DNA of 64,000 nucleotides from Haloferax elongans ATCC BAA-1513 (GTDB taxonomy: Archaea > Halobacteriota > Halobacteria > Halobacteriales > Haloferacaceae). A model generated the notes under the pieces. That model worked only from the letters and a program-made list of their open reading frames with translations. It did not search any database and was not told where the DNA came from. Both the position numbers and the translations under genes were made by a program. Each line of letters begins with the position of its first letter. Positions within the stretch are counted from its first letter, which is position 1. Positions 8,472-18,481 of the stretch are shown piece after piece. The stretch lies in contig NZ_AOLK01000019.1 in the NCBI RefSeq assembly GCF_000336755.1, forward strand, positions 124,001-188,000. Direction: 5' to 3'.

Positions 8472-9326
8472 ATGACTCTGGATGCTTTCTTACACGAAAT
8501 CGACGCGCCGCCACGGTCGCTGACCGTCGTCAATCGCTCGGCACCGAAACCGATACAGCGGATGCTCGAAACGACGTTCGACGGTCAGCCGGTCTCTATC
8601 GACGAGGAGGACGCCCCAGAGAGTGACACCGACATGCTCGTCCTCAGCGAGGAGACCGAAGACGGCGTCGAGGTCATCGCGACGTCCCCGCTCGAAGAGT
8701 TCATGAACTCGATTCTGATGGTCAATTCCGACCTCTACATCACGGGTCAGTCCGACCTCGCGAACTTCGAGCTCCCGTCGGTGTTGACGCAACTAGACGA
8801 CGTCCCGTTCTCGCTTCGGGGGTATCCGGAGTCGGACAAAGAGAAGCTCCTCTTGATAGCTATCTCACGCTATATCGAGCGCCACGCGTGGCGTTCGGGT
8901 GCAGGCCGTCTGCGGTCGTCGTTCCAGCGACTCTCCCGAATCAACGACGAGCGCGGAACGCGGACGGTGTACGAGAGCATCGCCGCGACCGACGTGCAGA
9001 CGCACGTGTATGGGATTCCAGATTGGCAACCCCCGCTCGAATTCGGACTCGTAAACCACGGTGGGTACACAGAAGACTTCCGCAATTCGTGGTTCGTCGT
9101 CTACACGCCGCCCGACGGTGCGGGTGACAGTGACGCTGATACTGTCTCCTCGTCACTCGGCGACGCGCCTGCGCCTACCGACGATGCTCGCTCTGGCGAC
9201 CACGAGGTTGGCGCACCCGTCGCGCTACTCGCTTTGGAGACCGAGCCGAGGCGGTGGGAAGGATACTGGACGTTCAGGCCTGACCTCGTCGAAAAAATCG
9301 ACGAATACATCGCGCGAAATATGTGA
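8472..9326 (+). CDS. DICT sensory-domain protein
   Basis: A 284-residue soluble protein with the DICT domain layout: an N-terminal MTLDAFLHEIDAPPRSLTVVNRSAP, then VLSEETEDGVEVIATSPLEEFMNSILMVNSDLYITG, and a long C-terminal region with an acidic Asp/Ser linker around residue 220. DICT domains are presumed sensory modules often associated with diguanylate cyclases or two-component proteins. Here it is free-standing, as is common in haloarchaea, and probably partners with an HTH-10 or histidine kinase encoded elsewhere. No catalytic motif is visible. Confidence 0.7.
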   Translation: MTLDAFLHEIDAPPRSLTVVNRSAPKPIQRMLETTFDGQPVSIDEEDAPESDTDMLVLSEETEDGVEVIATSPLEEFMNSILMVNSDLYITGQSDLANFELPSVLTQLDDVPFSLRGYPESDKEKLLLIAISRYIERHAWRSGAGRLRSSFQRLSRINDERGTRTVYESIAATDVQTHVYGIPDWQPPLEFGLVNHGGYTEDFRNSWFVVYTPPDGAGDSDADTVSSSLGDAPAPTDDARSGDHEVGAPVALLALETEPRRWEGYWTFRPDLVEKIDEYIARNM

Positions 9327-9334
9327 GCGCTCGG

Positions 9335-10207
9335 CTACGGTTGCCGGTTAGAGACGGTGATGACCGGAACCGGTGCGGTTCGGACGGTTTCTTCGGCAAC
9401 GCTTCCCAGCAGAATGCGGTCGACACCACTCTTTCCGGTCGTCCCGAGGACCACCGCGTGGACGTCGTTCTCTTCGACGAACTCCTGAATCGCGGCGGAC
9501 GGTTTTCCGTGTACGACGTGTTTGCCGACATCCGTCACCCCTCGCTCGTTCGCTTCTGAGGCGACTGCCTCGATTGCTTTGTTCGCGCCCTGTTCGGCCT
9601 CGCTGCTCGTCACCATCGACCGAATATCGGGGCCGAGCGACGAGTCGTCGACGACCGAGAGGATGTCGGCTTTCGCATCCAGCGCCGCCGCGAGGTCGAG
9701 TCCGTACTCGGCCGCCCGCTTCGACGCCTCACTCCCGTCTGTTGGGAGGAGGATGCGCTCGTACGGGAATTTCAGCGTGTCGTCTGGGTCCATCCGGGCG
9801 GCCAAAACGGGGCGGTCGGACAACCGAACCACCTTCTCGGTGACGCTCCCGTAGACGCTTCGAGCGAGTCCCTGCCGGCCGTGTGTCGGCATCACGATGA
9901 GGTCGAAGTCGTACTCGTCTGCGTACTCGACGATTGTGGGTGCTGGGTTCCCCTGGACGACGTCCGTCTCGCACTCGACACCGAGTGTGTCGAACGTTTT
10001 CGTCGCCTCCTCGACGATGTCTGCGCCTTTCTCTTCGAGGGCGTCGACGACACCGCGGTTGACGACAGTGACGCTATCGCGGGTCGTGTCCGCGACGTAC
10101 AGCAGTCGGACAGTTGCGTCCGCCCAGTGGGAGATTTCACTCACGTGGTGGAGGACGTGACTCTTCTCCGCGCTGTCGTCGATTGGGAGGAGGATTTTGT
10201 CGAACAT
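9335..10207 (-). CDS. Tandem universal stress protein (two UspA domains)
   Basis: A 290-residue cytosolic protein with two UspA folds, residues ~1-145 (MFDKILLPIDDSAEKSHVLHH ... VMPTHGRQGLARSVYGSVTEKVVR) and ~150-290 (YERILLPTDGSEASKRAAEYGL ... VVLGTTGKSGVDRILLGSVAEETVR). Both carry the G-x2-G-x9-G(S/T) nucleotide-binding signature, so ATP binding is likely. ATG 10207 is preferred because the fold begins immediately after it. Tandem UspA proteins are frequent in haloarchaea; the precise stress role is not determinable. Confidence 0.92.
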   Translation of the reverse strand: MFDKILLPIDDSAEKSHVLHHVSEISHWADATVRLLYVADTTRDSVTVVNRGVVDALEEKGADIVEEATKTFDTLGVECETDVVQGNPAPTIVEYADEYDFDLIVMPTHGRQGLARSVYGSVTEKVVRLSDRPVLAARMDPDDTLKFPYERILLPTDGSEASKRAAEYGLDLAAALDAKADILSVVDDSSLGPDIRSMVTSSEAEQGANKAIEAVASEANERGVTDVGKHVVHGKPSAAIQEFVEENDVHAVVLGTTGKSGVDRILLGSVAEETVRTAPVPVITVSNRQP

Positions 10208-10313
10208 AGATAGCTGTTGTACCGGTGGCACGTAAGGACTTTCGTCGGACGGGTGTCGGATTCCGCCGCTCGACCAGACCGTATTTCAGGATGGAATGTT
10301 ATTCACTTGATAC

Positions 10314-11105
10314 ATGTTCCGTTGGATGAGTCTATCAGTGGTGAGTTCGCTTCAATCGGCGGCCACCGGAACCCTGCTGTTCGGTGTGGGGTTCCTCGTC
10401 GTGGGCGGGTTCGTCGTGCTCGTCAGTGGCCGGTACGTCTGGCGAACTCTCTCTGTCGTCCGGGCCGATGCGGTATCAGAAGTTGGGTCACAGCACGCCG
10501 GCGACGTGGTCAAAGTAACCGGCACTGCGGCCCAAACTGGAGATAAAGCACTCGTCGCACCATTTAGTGAGCGGCCGTCGCTGGCAGTTCGATACGAGAT
10601 TGCAGAACGCCGGCTCTCTCCGATAGTGGTGCCGTGGTTCGTTACCATCTTCACCAACTCGGCGTCTGTTCCGTTTACCATCGATACGGGGTCACAGCGT
10701 GTTTCGGTCGGGTCACCTCCTCGGACCGTAACCACTTCGACCGACGTGGTCGAGACAATAGGCCCGACCGAGTCACCACCTGACCACGTCGCGTCGTTCG
10801 AACGTGAGACGGACGCTGTGGCCGCTTCGACGTGGTGGCGGACTCCACCTCGTGTCGTTCGCCGTCTGTGGTCGGTCATCGGGCTCGGTGCACGCAGGTA
10901 CACCGAAGAGCGAGTCGTGCCGGGCGACAGCGTAACCGTAGTCGGCCGTGTTTCCGACGACGCGGACGCAACAATCTCTCCGGTCGTCGTGTCGTCCTTC
11001 TCGCCGATTCGAAGTGTCTACCGGATGGCGTCGACGTCGGTCGTCGGTCTCTCTATCGGCATCGTCTCTCTCGCCCTCGGAACTGTGCTCGTCACGCTGT
11101 CGTAG
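10314..11105 (+). CDS. Membrane protein with GIDE-like domain
   Basis: A 263-residue protein with one or two hydrophobic N-terminal segments (residues ~18-45) and a C-terminal membrane segment (~235-262). The central region shows the GIDE pattern: VVKVTGTAAQTGDKALVAPFSERPSLAVRYEI, a PFTIDTGSQRVSVGS strand pair and RYTEERVVPGDSVTVVGRV. GIDE domains occur in the MUL1/MULAN E3 ligases of eukaryotes and in many archaeal and bacterial membrane proteins without a RING finger; none is present here. Function is unknown. It lies 50 bases upstream of the UspA-PiT operon. Confidence 0.6.
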   Translation: MFRWMSLSVVSSLQSAATGTLLFGVGFLVVGGFVVLVSGRYVWRTLSVVRADAVSEVGSQHAGDVVKVTGTAAQTGDKALVAPFSERPSLAVRYEIAERRLSPIVVPWFVTIFTNSASVPFTIDTGSQRVSVGSPPRTVTTSTDVVETIGPTESPPDHVASFERETDAVAASTWWRTPPRVVRRLWSVIGLGARRYTEERVVPGDSVTVVGRVSDDADATISPVVVSSFSPIRSVYRMASTSVVGLSIGIVSLALGTVLVTLS

Positions 11106-11155
11106 TCGAGCCACTCACCGCGCGAAGTCTTTTGGTACGTTGTCACAAATTTCGA

Positions 11156-12043
11156 ATGATGGAGCACTCGAACACTGACGGGCCTGTCCTCGTCGCAGTC
11201 GAAGACCCGAACCACGTCCAGCAACTGGTTCGTACGGCGGGTGACCTCGCGCGGGTGCGGTCGGGAGCCGTACGACTCGTCACAGTTCTCGTCAAGCCGT
11301 ACGACTCTCCGTTCGGCGTGTTCGACGACGAGACCATTGTCCGTAATTTCTCTGGTGACTCGCGGGAACTCCTCGCGAAGGCGGAACCGCCTGAGGGTGT
11401 CGTCGTCGAACGCGACGTCGTCGTCGCTCGGTCGGTTGCGAGTGGGGTGTTGAAGGCCGTCGGAGAGACAGCGCCGTCGGCCCTCGTGGTCGGATGGGCT
11501 GGCCTCTCGCGGCGGTCGGACGCAGTCTTCGGGACGACTGTAGACAAACTCATCGAGAACGCTCCCTGTGACGTGTACGTCGAACGAATTGGACAGGAAG
11601 CAAACGGCGTCGATTCGATACTCCTGCCAGTCGCTGGTGGCCCTCACGTGGAGGCCGCAGCGGCAGTCGCCAGCGCTATCGCCGACCGCAACGACGCCCG
11701 GATTCTTATCTACTCGGTCGCGACACCGTCGTTTGGCACGGACGGTGCCAGCGAATTTGTCGAGGCGGCGAGCGATACGGTGAAGATGACACCGCCCTTC
11801 GGCGGTCCTATCGAGACGAAAATCGAGGCGACAGACGATGCGACGACGGCGATTATCGAGGAGTCGGACGCCCACGACATCGTCGTCTTGGGGGCGACTC
11901 GAAAGGGGCCGCTCCGACGGCGACTCATCGGGTCGGTCGCCAAGCAGGTCATCGCACGAACCGACACGACGGTCATTCTCGCACGAGATGCCGGCGTCGT
12001 CAGAACGCCACTCCAACGACTCGGTGAGTTGCTCCGACGGTGA
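11156..12043 (+). CDS. UspA-family protein coupled to a PiT-type permease
   Basis: A 295-residue protein with two UspA-like domains (GPVLVAVEDPNHVQQLVRTAG; IVVLGATRKGPLRRRLIGSVAKQVIARTDTTVILARD). The second has the nucleotide-binding glycine pattern; the first is degenerate. Its stop overlaps the start of the phosphate-permease gene (GTGATG at 12040), so the two are translationally coupled. UspA proteins paired with transporters are thought to regulate them, and a regulatory role in phosphate uptake is inferred here. ATG 11156 or the adjacent ATG 11159 is the start; upstream in-frame codons lack family similarity. Confidence 0.88.
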   Translation: MMEHSNTDGPVLVAVEDPNHVQQLVRTAGDLARVRSGAVRLVTVLVKPYDSPFGVFDDETIVRNFSGDSRELLAKAEPPEGVVVERDVVVARSVASGVLKAVGETAPSALVVGWAGLSRRSDAVFGTTVDKLIENAPCDVYVERIGQEANGVDSILLPVAGGPHVEAAAAVASAIADRNDARILIYSVATPSFGTDGASEFVEAASDTVKMTPPFGGPIETKIEATDDATTAIIEESDAHDIVVLGATRKGPLRRRLIGSVAKQVIARTDTTVILARDAGVVRTPLQRLGELLRR

Positions 12044-13257
12044 TGGACGCTGGCTTCTGGATTCTGGTTGCGATGGCGACTGCGACAGGTGTCGCTACCG
12101 CGTGGACGCTTGGTGCAAACAGCAATTCACCCCCGTTCGCCCCGGCTATCGGTGCCAACGCGATTTCGACGATGCGTGCCGCCTTCATGATTGGCATCCT
12201 CGCGATGCTGGGCGCGCTCACGCAGGGTGGGAGCATCTCTGAGACGGTCGGTGTCGGCCTGATAGACGGCGTCGCCATCACGTCGCTCGCGGCGACAGCG
12301 GGCTTGCTGACCGCTGCGACATTTATGGCGTTCGGTATCTACTCCGGATACCCGGTTCCGGCGGCGTTCGCAACGACGGGTGCGATGATTGGTGTCGGCC
12401 TCTCTCTGGGAGGCGACCCCGTCTTCGACACCTATCGGCGCATCGGGACGTTCTGGGTGTTGGTGCCGCCGGTCTCCGGGACGCTGGCGTACGTGACTGC
12501 GACACTCCTCCGCCGAGACGACATCCCTGAAACGGTGAGTGTGCCGATTCTTGCGGCCGTCGTTGGTGGCATCCTCGCGAACGTTAGGCTCGGTGTTATC
12601 CCGTCGGCACCCGGTTCCGAACAGGGGTCGCTGTCGGGCTTCATTGCCCGGACGGTGACTGACGTACAGATTCTCTCTGGTCTCGTGCCCTCCGACGCCG
12701 TCGCTGCCGCGGTGACACTCGGACTGGCAGCAGTGAGTTTCCAGTTTATCCGCCGTCGAACCCAGCAGTCTGTCGAGGGGGGCGTTCGAACGTTCCTCAT
12801 CGGTCTCGGGAGCGTCGTCGCGTTCTCTAGTGGTGGCAGCCAGGTTGGGTTGGCGACGGGACCGCTCGAAACACTCTACGGAACCGAACTCGGATTACCG
12901 TCCTTCGTCCTGCTCGGCGTCGGCGCTATCGGAATTCTCGCTGGGGCGTGGATGGGTTCGACCCGTCTCTTGCAGGCGACGGCGCGGGAGTACGCTCAAC
13001 TCGGTGCCCGACGCTCGATTGCGGCACTCGTCCCCGGATTCATCATCGCGCAGGTCGCAATCGGGCTGGGGATTCCGATTTCCTTCAACAACATCATCAT
13101 CTCCGGCGTCATTGGCGGTGGTCTCGCCGGTGGTTCGGCCGGTGTCTCACGTCGAAAGATTGGCGTCACGCTCGCCTTTTGGCTTCTCACGCTTGGCTCG
13201 TCGGTGGTCATCGGCTACGGCGTCTACTGGGCGTTTGCCGCCGCAATCGGCGGGTAG
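12040..13257 (+). CDS. pit: Inorganic phosphate transporter, PiT family
   Basis: A 405-residue polytopic membrane protein with about ten to eleven segments. The duplicated PiT signature is present: GANSNSPPFAPAIGANAIS near the N-terminus and ISFNNIIISGVIGGGLAGGS near the C-terminus. PiT proteins import phosphate with H+ or Na+. The first repeat reads GANSNSPPFAPAIGA rather than GANDVANAFGTSVGS, a divergence common in haloarchaeal members. Translation probably starts at GTG 12040 (or ATG 12043), overlapping the UspA stop. It is the second gene of a two-gene operon. Confidence 0.85.
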   Translation: MMDAGFWILVAMATATGVATAWTLGANSNSPPFAPAIGANAISTMRAAFMIGILAMLGALTQGGSISETVGVGLIDGVAITSLAATAGLLTAATFMAFGIYSGYPVPAAFATTGAMIGVGLSLGGDPVFDTYRRIGTFWVLVPPVSGTLAYVTATLLRRDDIPETVSVPILAAVVGGILANVRLGVIPSAPGSEQGSLSGFIARTVTDVQILSGLVPSDAVAAAVTLGLAAVSFQFIRRRTQQSVEGGVRTFLIGLGSVVAFSSGGSQVGLATGPLETLYGTELGLPSFVLLGVGAIGILAGAWMGSTRLLQATAREYAQLGARRSIAALVPGFIIAQVAIGLGIPISFNNIIISGVIGGGLAGGSAGVSRRKIGVTLAFWLLTLGSSVVIGYGVYWAFAAAIGG

Positions 13258-13313
13258 GTTTCTGTACGCCTCTTTTCCCGGACGTTGAACACAGTCGGCT
13301 CCGAAAACCCACT

Positions 13314-13919
13314 ATGGAGTGGGACGAGCGGTTCCGCGACGGAGAGTACCCGACCGATCCCGACCCGTCACCAGTGTTGCGGGCGCACATCGAGACGTTT
13401 CCAACGGGACGGGCACTGGACGTTGCGACCGGGACTGGCCGCAATTCGCTGTTTCTCGCCGAGCGAGGATACGACGTGGACGCGCTCGACTTCTCTGAAG
13501 AAGGGCTTCGAATCGTCCGTGAGCGCGCCCGCGAGACGGGTGTCGAGGACCGAATCGAGACGATTCACGCAGACGCGGAGACCTACGAGTTCCCCGACAA
13601 CACCTACGACGTTATCACTATCAGCTACTACAAGACACTCGACAGACTGAGCGACATCAAAGCGGCCCTGAACTCTGGTGGCGTGCTGTTCTACCAGCAT
13701 CACCTTCGGTCTGACCCGCCTGCGACGGTCGGCCCGCGGACGGACCGGTACCGACTACAGTCGAACGAACTCCTTCGCGCCTGTCTGGACCTCACGGTGC
13801 TGTACTACGAGGAGTCGACGGAACAGGTCGATGACCGGACGTCGGCGACGGCGACGGTGATTTCGCGGAACACGCAGGGCGGAGCACAGTCATATCCCGC
13901 TCGACACTGGGACCGCTGA
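13314..13919 (+). CDS. Class I SAM-dependent methyltransferase (TehB/UbiE-like)
   Basis: A 201-residue cytosolic Rossmann methyltransferase. SAM-binding motif I reads ALDVATGTGRNSLFLAERG (residues ~33-52), motif II is VDALDFSEEGL and the post-motif region is IETIHADAETYEFPDNTYDVITISYYK. The short N-terminus (MEWDERFRDGEYPTDPDPSPVL) resembles the TehB-like group. No neighbour indicates the substrate. It follows the PiT gene by 56 bases on the same strand. Confidence 0.85.
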   Translation: MEWDERFRDGEYPTDPDPSPVLRAHIETFPTGRALDVATGTGRNSLFLAERGYDVDALDFSEEGLRIVRERARETGVEDRIETIHADAETYEFPDNTYDVITISYYKTLDRLSDIKAALNSGGVLFYQHHLRSDPPATVGPRTDRYRLQSNELLRACLDLTVLYYEESTEQVDDRTSATATVISRNTQGGAQSYPARHWDR

Positions 13920-14039
13920 GGCTCGCGCCGTTCGCCCCGAGGATCACTGTGATTCGACACGTGGACCCTGTTATGCACTCCCGCTCGGCTGTCCGAACGA
14001 AGAGACTACTACCCTCCCTCCCTCAGGCGAGCGTACCCA

Positions 14040-16292
14040 ATGACACTGGAAGACGACGCACGGGAGTACCATCGGGAGTCTCCACCGGGCAAGCTAGAGA
14101 TTTCGACGACGAAACCGACGAACACACAACGAGACCTCTCGCTCGCGTACTCGCCGGGCGTCGCAGCACCGTGTCGGGATATCGCAGATGACGAAACGCT
14201 CGCCTACGAGTACACCGCCAAAGAAAACCTCGTGGGCGTCGTCTCCAACGGGTCGGCCGTGCTCGGTCTCGGCGATATCGGTGCGCAGGCGTCGAAACCG
14301 GTCATGGAGGGCAAGGGTGTCCTCTTCAAGCGTTTCGCAGATATCGACGTGTTCGACGTCGAACTCGACCTCGAAGAGACCGAGGCGTTCGTGCAGGCAG
14401 TCGCGGCGATGGAACCGACGTTCGGCGGCATCAACCTCGAAGACATCCAAGCGCCGCAGTGCTTCCAAATCGAAGAGCGCCTCCGCGAGGAGATGTCGAT
14501 TCCCGTCTTCCACGACGACCAGCACGGGACGGCAATCATCTCCGGGGCAGCCCTCCTGAACGCGGTCGATATCGTCGGCAAGGACCTCTCAGAGTTGGAG
14601 GTCACGTTCGCTGGGGCGGGTGCGGCGGCAACCGCAACTGCCCGGTTCTACGTCTCACTCGGCATCCCACACGAGAACATCACCATGTGCGATATCGACG
14701 GGATTCTTTCGGATTCCCGTGCCGAAGCCGGTAATCTCGACGAGTACACCGAACCGTTTTCCCGAGGCGTCTCGGACGGCGACCTCGAAGACGCGATGGC
14801 GGGTGCAGACGTGTTTGTCGGCCTCTCTGTTGGCGGCATCGTCTCACAGGAAATGGTTCGGTCGATGGCGGACGACCCAATCATCTTCGCGATGGCGAAC
14901 CCGGACCCTGAAATCTCCTACGAGGAGGCGAAGAACGCCCGCGACGACATGGTCATCATGGCGACGGGGCGGTCGGATTTCCCGAATCAGGTGAACAACG
15001 TCCTCGGCTTCCCCTTCATCTTCCGCGGCGCGCTCGACGTTCGAGCAACTGAAATCAACGAGGAAATGAAGCGCGCGGCCGCCGAGGCACTCGCCAATCT
15101 CGCCAGAGAAGACGTCCCCGACGCGGTCGTCAAAGCCTACGGCGACGACCCGTTGCAGTTCGGTCCTGACTACCTCATCCCGAAGCCCCTCGACCAGCGC
15201 GTCCTCTACGAGGTGACACCGGCGGTGGCAAAAGCGGCGATGGAAAGCGGTGCTGCACGCCGCGAGCGCGACCTCGACGTGTACCGCGAAGAGTTAGAAG
15301 CGCGTCTCGGGAAGTCCCGCGAGATGATGCGCGTCGTCCTCAACAAGGCGATGTCGAACCCCAAGCGCGTCGTGCTCGCCGAGGGCGAAGACGAGAAGAC
15401 GATTCGCGCGGCCAGTCAACTGCTCGAAGAGGGCATCGCCGAACCGATTCTCGTCGGTCGGACGACTCACATCCTCCGCAAAGCCGAAGAACTGGGACTC
15501 GACTTCGACCCCATCATCGCTAACCCCCACGACGGCGAGTGGAACCACTACGCCGACTACCTGTACGAACAACGCCAGCGCAAGGGTCTCACGCGAACCG
15601 AGGCGAGCGAACTCATCCGGCAGGACCCGAACTACTTCGCCAGCGTCATGGTCGAGATGGACGACGCCGACGCGATGCTGACGGGGCTCACCCACCACTA
15701 CCCGTCTGCACTTCGCCCACCGCTGCAAATCATCGGGACCGCAGACGACGCCGACTACGCGGCCGGTGTCTACATGCTGACGTTCAAGAACCGCGTCGTC
15801 TTCTGCGCCGACGCGACGGTCAACCTCGACCCCGACGAGAACGTCCTCGCGGAAGTGACGAAACACACAGCGGAACTCGCTCGCCGATTCAACGTCGAAC
15901 CTCGCGCTGCGCTGCTGTCGTACTCCGACTTCGGTAGCGTCGAAAACGAAGGCACCCGCAAACCAAGAGAGGCCGTGAAGCTTCTGCACGACGACCCTGA
16001 CGTGGACTTCCCGGTCGACGGTGAGATGCAGGCCGACACGGCGCTCGTCGAGGAGATGCTGACCGAGACCTACGACTTCGCCGACCTCAACGGTCCGGCG
16101 AACGTCCTCGTCTTCCCGAACCTCGAAGCGGGGAATATCGGCTACAAACTCCTCCAACGTCTCGGCGGTGCAGAGGCTATCGGCCCCATGCTCGTCGGCA
16201 TGGACAAGCCTGTTCACGTCCTGCAGCGTGGCGACGAAGTGAAAGACATCGTCAACATGGCTGGCGTCGCAGTCGTCGACGCACAGGAGTAA
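14040..16292 (+). CDS. maeB: NADP-type malic enzyme fused to a phosphotransacetylase domain (MaeB-like)
   Basis: A 750-residue hybrid enzyme. Residues ~1-420 are the malic-enzyme module, decarboxylating malate to pyruvate: it has [29 protein letters not shown] and a Rossmann segment ([18 protein letters not shown]). Residues ~430-745 are the phosphotransacetylase-like module ([49 protein letters not shown]). In bacterial MaeB the PTA-like domain is usually regulatory, binding acetyl-CoA, rather than catalytic. It links C4 acids such as paa-derived succinate to pyruvate. Single-gene unit with a small palindrome (ATCACTGTGAT, ~13944-13954) upstream. Confidence 0.93.
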   Translation: MTLEDDAREYHRESPPGKLEISTTKPTNTQRDLSLAYSPGVAAPCRDIADDETLAYEYTAKENLVGVVSNGSAVLGLGDIGAQASKPVMEGKGVLFKRFADIDVFDVELDLEETEAFVQAVAAMEPTFGGINLEDIQAPQCFQIEERLREEMSIPVFHDDQHGTAIISGAALLNAVDIVGKDLSELEVTFAGAGAAATATARFYVSLGIPHENITMCDIDGILSDSRAEAGNLDEYTEPFSRGVSDGDLEDAMAGADVFVGLSVGGIVSQEMVRSMADDPIIFAMANPDPEISYEEAKNARDDMVIMATGRSDFPNQVNNVLGFPFIFRGALDVRATEINEEMKRAAAEALANLAREDVPDAVVKAYGDDPLQFGPDYLIPKPLDQRVLYEVTPAVAKAAMESGAARRERDLDVYREELEARLGKSREMMRVVLNKAMSNPKRVVLAEGEDEKTIRAASQLLEEGIAEPILVGRTTHILRKAEELGLDFDPIIANPHDGEWNHYADYLYEQRQRKGLTRTEASELIRQDPNYFASVMVEMDDADAMLTGLTHHYPSALRPPLQIIGTADDADYAAGVYMLTFKNRVVFCADATVNLDPDENVLAEVTKHTAELARRFNVEPRAALLSYSDFGSVENEGTRKPREAVKLLHDDPDVDFPVDGEMQADTALVEEMLTETYDFADLNGPANVLVFPNLEAGNIGYKLLQRLGGAEAIGPMLVGMDKPVHVLQRGDEVKDIVNMAGVAVVDAQE

Positions 16293-16319
16293 GAGAGGGT
16301 AGAACCGCGGTCGATACCG

Positions 16320-16928
16320 TCACGCTCTCGTTCGGTACGTGGCCGCGAGGACGGTGGCACCGACGATGAAGACTACGAGGCCGACGTCGACGGTGGCCAG
16401 TACCTCCGCGAGGGAGTGAAGCGCCCCGTTCACGACTGGCGGTGTCCCGTAACTCGCAGGCGTGACGCCGCTTCCTTGACTCGGGACCGAGGCGACGAAC
16501 CGGTCGGTGAGATATTGCACGAGAACACTCCCGGCACCGAGCGCCGCAATCGCGCCGAGGTACTTCGCGAGCGTCTCTTTGGCCGCGGATTCGTCGTCGA
16601 CGAAGACGATTGGACCACTCTTTGGTCCCCAAATCGTCATCTCCTTTCCTTGGTCCGAGTAGGTCGTTCCGACTTCTTGGATGAGGTCCGCAGATTCGAG
16701 ATTCGAAATGTGATAGGTCACAGTCTGGATAGAGCGGTCGGTCACGGAAGCGAGTTCTGAGGGTGTCGACGGCTCAGATTGCACGTGGTGGTATATCGAA
16801 CGGCCGGTGTCGGAGCCGAGGGCGTCCATGATTGTCTCGCTCTCTTCGGTTCCGTTCTCGACGAACCGAGGGGTCGTCTCTCCCTCGTCGAGGCGTGCAG
16901 TGTGTAGCTGTGAGATTCCGCCAGACAT
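16320..16928 (-). CDS. Winged-helix (ArsR-like) transcription regulator with C-terminal membrane anchor
   Basis: A 202-residue protein. Residues ~30-110 form an ArsR-type winged helix (IMDALGSDTGRSIYHHVQSEPSTPSELASVTDRSIQTVTYHISNLESADLI). Two hydrophobic stretches (~122-142 and ~175-198) suggest a C-terminal membrane anchor, a common haloarchaeal design. The DNA-binding domain would face the cytoplasm. It is the last of three minus-strand genes but is separated from the subtilase by 47 bases; possible targets are its neighbours. Confidence 0.8.
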   Translation of the reverse strand: MSGGISQLHTARLDEGETTPRFVENGTEESETIMDALGSDTGRSIYHHVQSEPSTPSELASVTDRSIQTVTYHISNLESADLIQEVGTTYSDQGKEMTIWGPKSGPIVFVDDESAAKETLAKYLGAIAALGAGSVLVQYLTDRFVASVPSQGSGVTPASYGTPPVVNGALHSLAEVLATVDVGLVVFIVGATVLAATYRTRA

Positions 16929-16975
16929 GGGTTGGTTCTCTGTTACTCTTGCTTGTTAGGCATGCGACAAAATCG

Positions 16976-18376
16976 TTATTGGCTATCCGTGTTCGATTCG
17001 CCATCACCAAACGGGCGCTCCCGGATTGCGAGTTCGACGCTGGCCACTGGGTCTACCACTCCGTATCCGGACCGGACAGTCGGGGTCTGTGTTTTGGACG
17101 CTGCACCGAGTTCGAGACTGCGCTCGACCTCGGCCGGAGTCGCTTCGGGGACGACATCGAACACGAGTGCAGCGACGCCACCAGTGTAGGCGGCAGCGGT
17201 GGACGTTCCTGGCTTCTCTGTCCGAGGCCATACCGTCCACAACTCGGCTGGGGCGACGACATCGACGCCGACTCGTCCGTCCGCGGTTGGTCCACGACCA
17301 CTGTATGGTTCGACTTCGTTGGTCGATTGGTTGTACGCGCCGACCGAGACGACGTTCCGGGCAGTCGCTGGGGCGGTAATCGACCCGTTCTCACGGGTTT
17401 GGTTGAACCTGTTCGTCGGCGAGGAGACCTCGAACGTGACCGAAGCGGCCGCAGCACTGGCCGACGCCGAGTCGCCGTAGTCGACGACGACGTAGTGCAC
17501 ACCCGACTGCAACGTGGCTCGGAGTCGTTCGACTGCGACCGAACCGTCACGAACCGACTCGGACGTTGCTACGGCCTTGTCGAACGTGGTGGGACGGTGC
17601 CGATAGACTGTCAGCGAGAGGTCTATCGGATACGACGACGTGGTGTTCCACGTGAGCCACAGGTCGATTGGTCCTGCTGTCTCTACGCGCTCCCCGCGTA
17701 ACGGCTTCAATCGAACCGCGGTGCTGTTTGGAAATTGGTGACGAGACCGGGCGGTCGGACGGAGTTGCCCTTCCCAGTGGCCCTGCGCGAGGTTTCCAGT
17801 CGGAGCAACGACGACAGCGCCCTGCTCGCTCGCGCGTGTGACTGCCTGAGAGATGCCCGAGCGACCATCGTCGGAGACGCCCAACGCACTGAACTGAAGG
17901 ACGATGACGTCCGCGTTCTGTCGGGACAACCACTGAATCGCCTTCCGAGTGGTCGTCGCGGAGTCGACTTTTGCCAGTGCGAGGTCGGCGTCCGGTGCGG
18001 TTTTGGCAATCGTCACGGCAGCTGCGGTTCCGTGGTGGTTGACACCACCGTTGTCGAGGCGACTTCCCTTTCCAAACGCTTTCGTCGCACTGACTCGTCC
18101 ATCGAGCGCTGGATTGTCAGTGTCGAACCCCGTCACATCGACGATTCCGACAGTCACACCCTCGCCTGTCACGCCTCGTTCGTGGACGTGCTCGACGCCA
18201 GTGGGAACGTCAAATGTATCTGAATCGACGGGGACCGTGTCTGCTGGTCCTGCTTTTGGACCGCGCAGTTCGCCTGCTACCGTGTGAGGATTCGACAGCG
18301 ACACCCACGCGAAGCCCGCCGTAACGACGAGTATGGCCACCACAACCACGCCGAAACGCGTCGTATCGCTGTTCAC
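16976..18376 (-). CDS. Membrane-anchored subtilisin-like serine protease (S8 family, divergent)
   Basis: A 466-residue protein with an N-terminal uncleaved signal anchor (residues ~8-28, FGVVVVAILVVTAGFAWVSL), so the protease domain is extracellular. Catalytic triad candidates are Asp80 (VTVGIVDVTGFDT), His115 (HHGTAAAVT) and Ser392 (GTSTAAAYTGG). The oxyanion Asn lies in VVVAPTGNLAQG. The motifs deviate from the usual HGTxVAG and GTSMAAPHVAG. There is no recognisable inhibitor-type propeptide. A beta-rich PPC-like insertion appears between the Asn and Ser motifs. Co-oriented with the lipoprotein gene upstream, 105 bases away. Confidence 0.82.
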   Translation of the reverse strand: MNSDTTRFGVVVVAILVVTAGFAWVSLSNPHTVAGELRGPKAGPADTVPVDSDTFDVPTGVEHVHERGVTGEGVTVGIVDVTGFDTDNPALDGRVSATKAFGKGSRLDNGGVNHHGTAAAVTIAKTAPDADLALAKVDSATTTRKAIQWLSRQNADVIVLQFSALGVSDDGRSGISQAVTRASEQGAVVVAPTGNLAQGHWEGQLRPTARSRHQFPNSTAVRLKPLRGERVETAGPIDLWLTWNTTSSYPIDLSLTVYRHRPTTFDKAVATSESVRDGSVAVERLRATLQSGVHYVVVDYGDSASASAAAASVTFEVSSPTNRFNQTRENGSITAPATARNVVSVGAYNQSTNEVEPYSGRGPTADGRVGVDVVAPAELWTVWPRTEKPGTSTAAAYTGGVAALVFDVVPEATPAEVERSLELGAASKTQTPTVRSGYGVVDPVASVELAIRERPFGDGESNTDSQ

Positions 18377-18481
18377 GGTAATCGCACCTGATGAGGGAAT
18401 TCGACGCGCTGGAGGGCCGATTCCATCGGGTTTGCAGTCCGTCGGTGTCGTGGCGTTGTCTCCCGTTCCATACGCCGTCGT

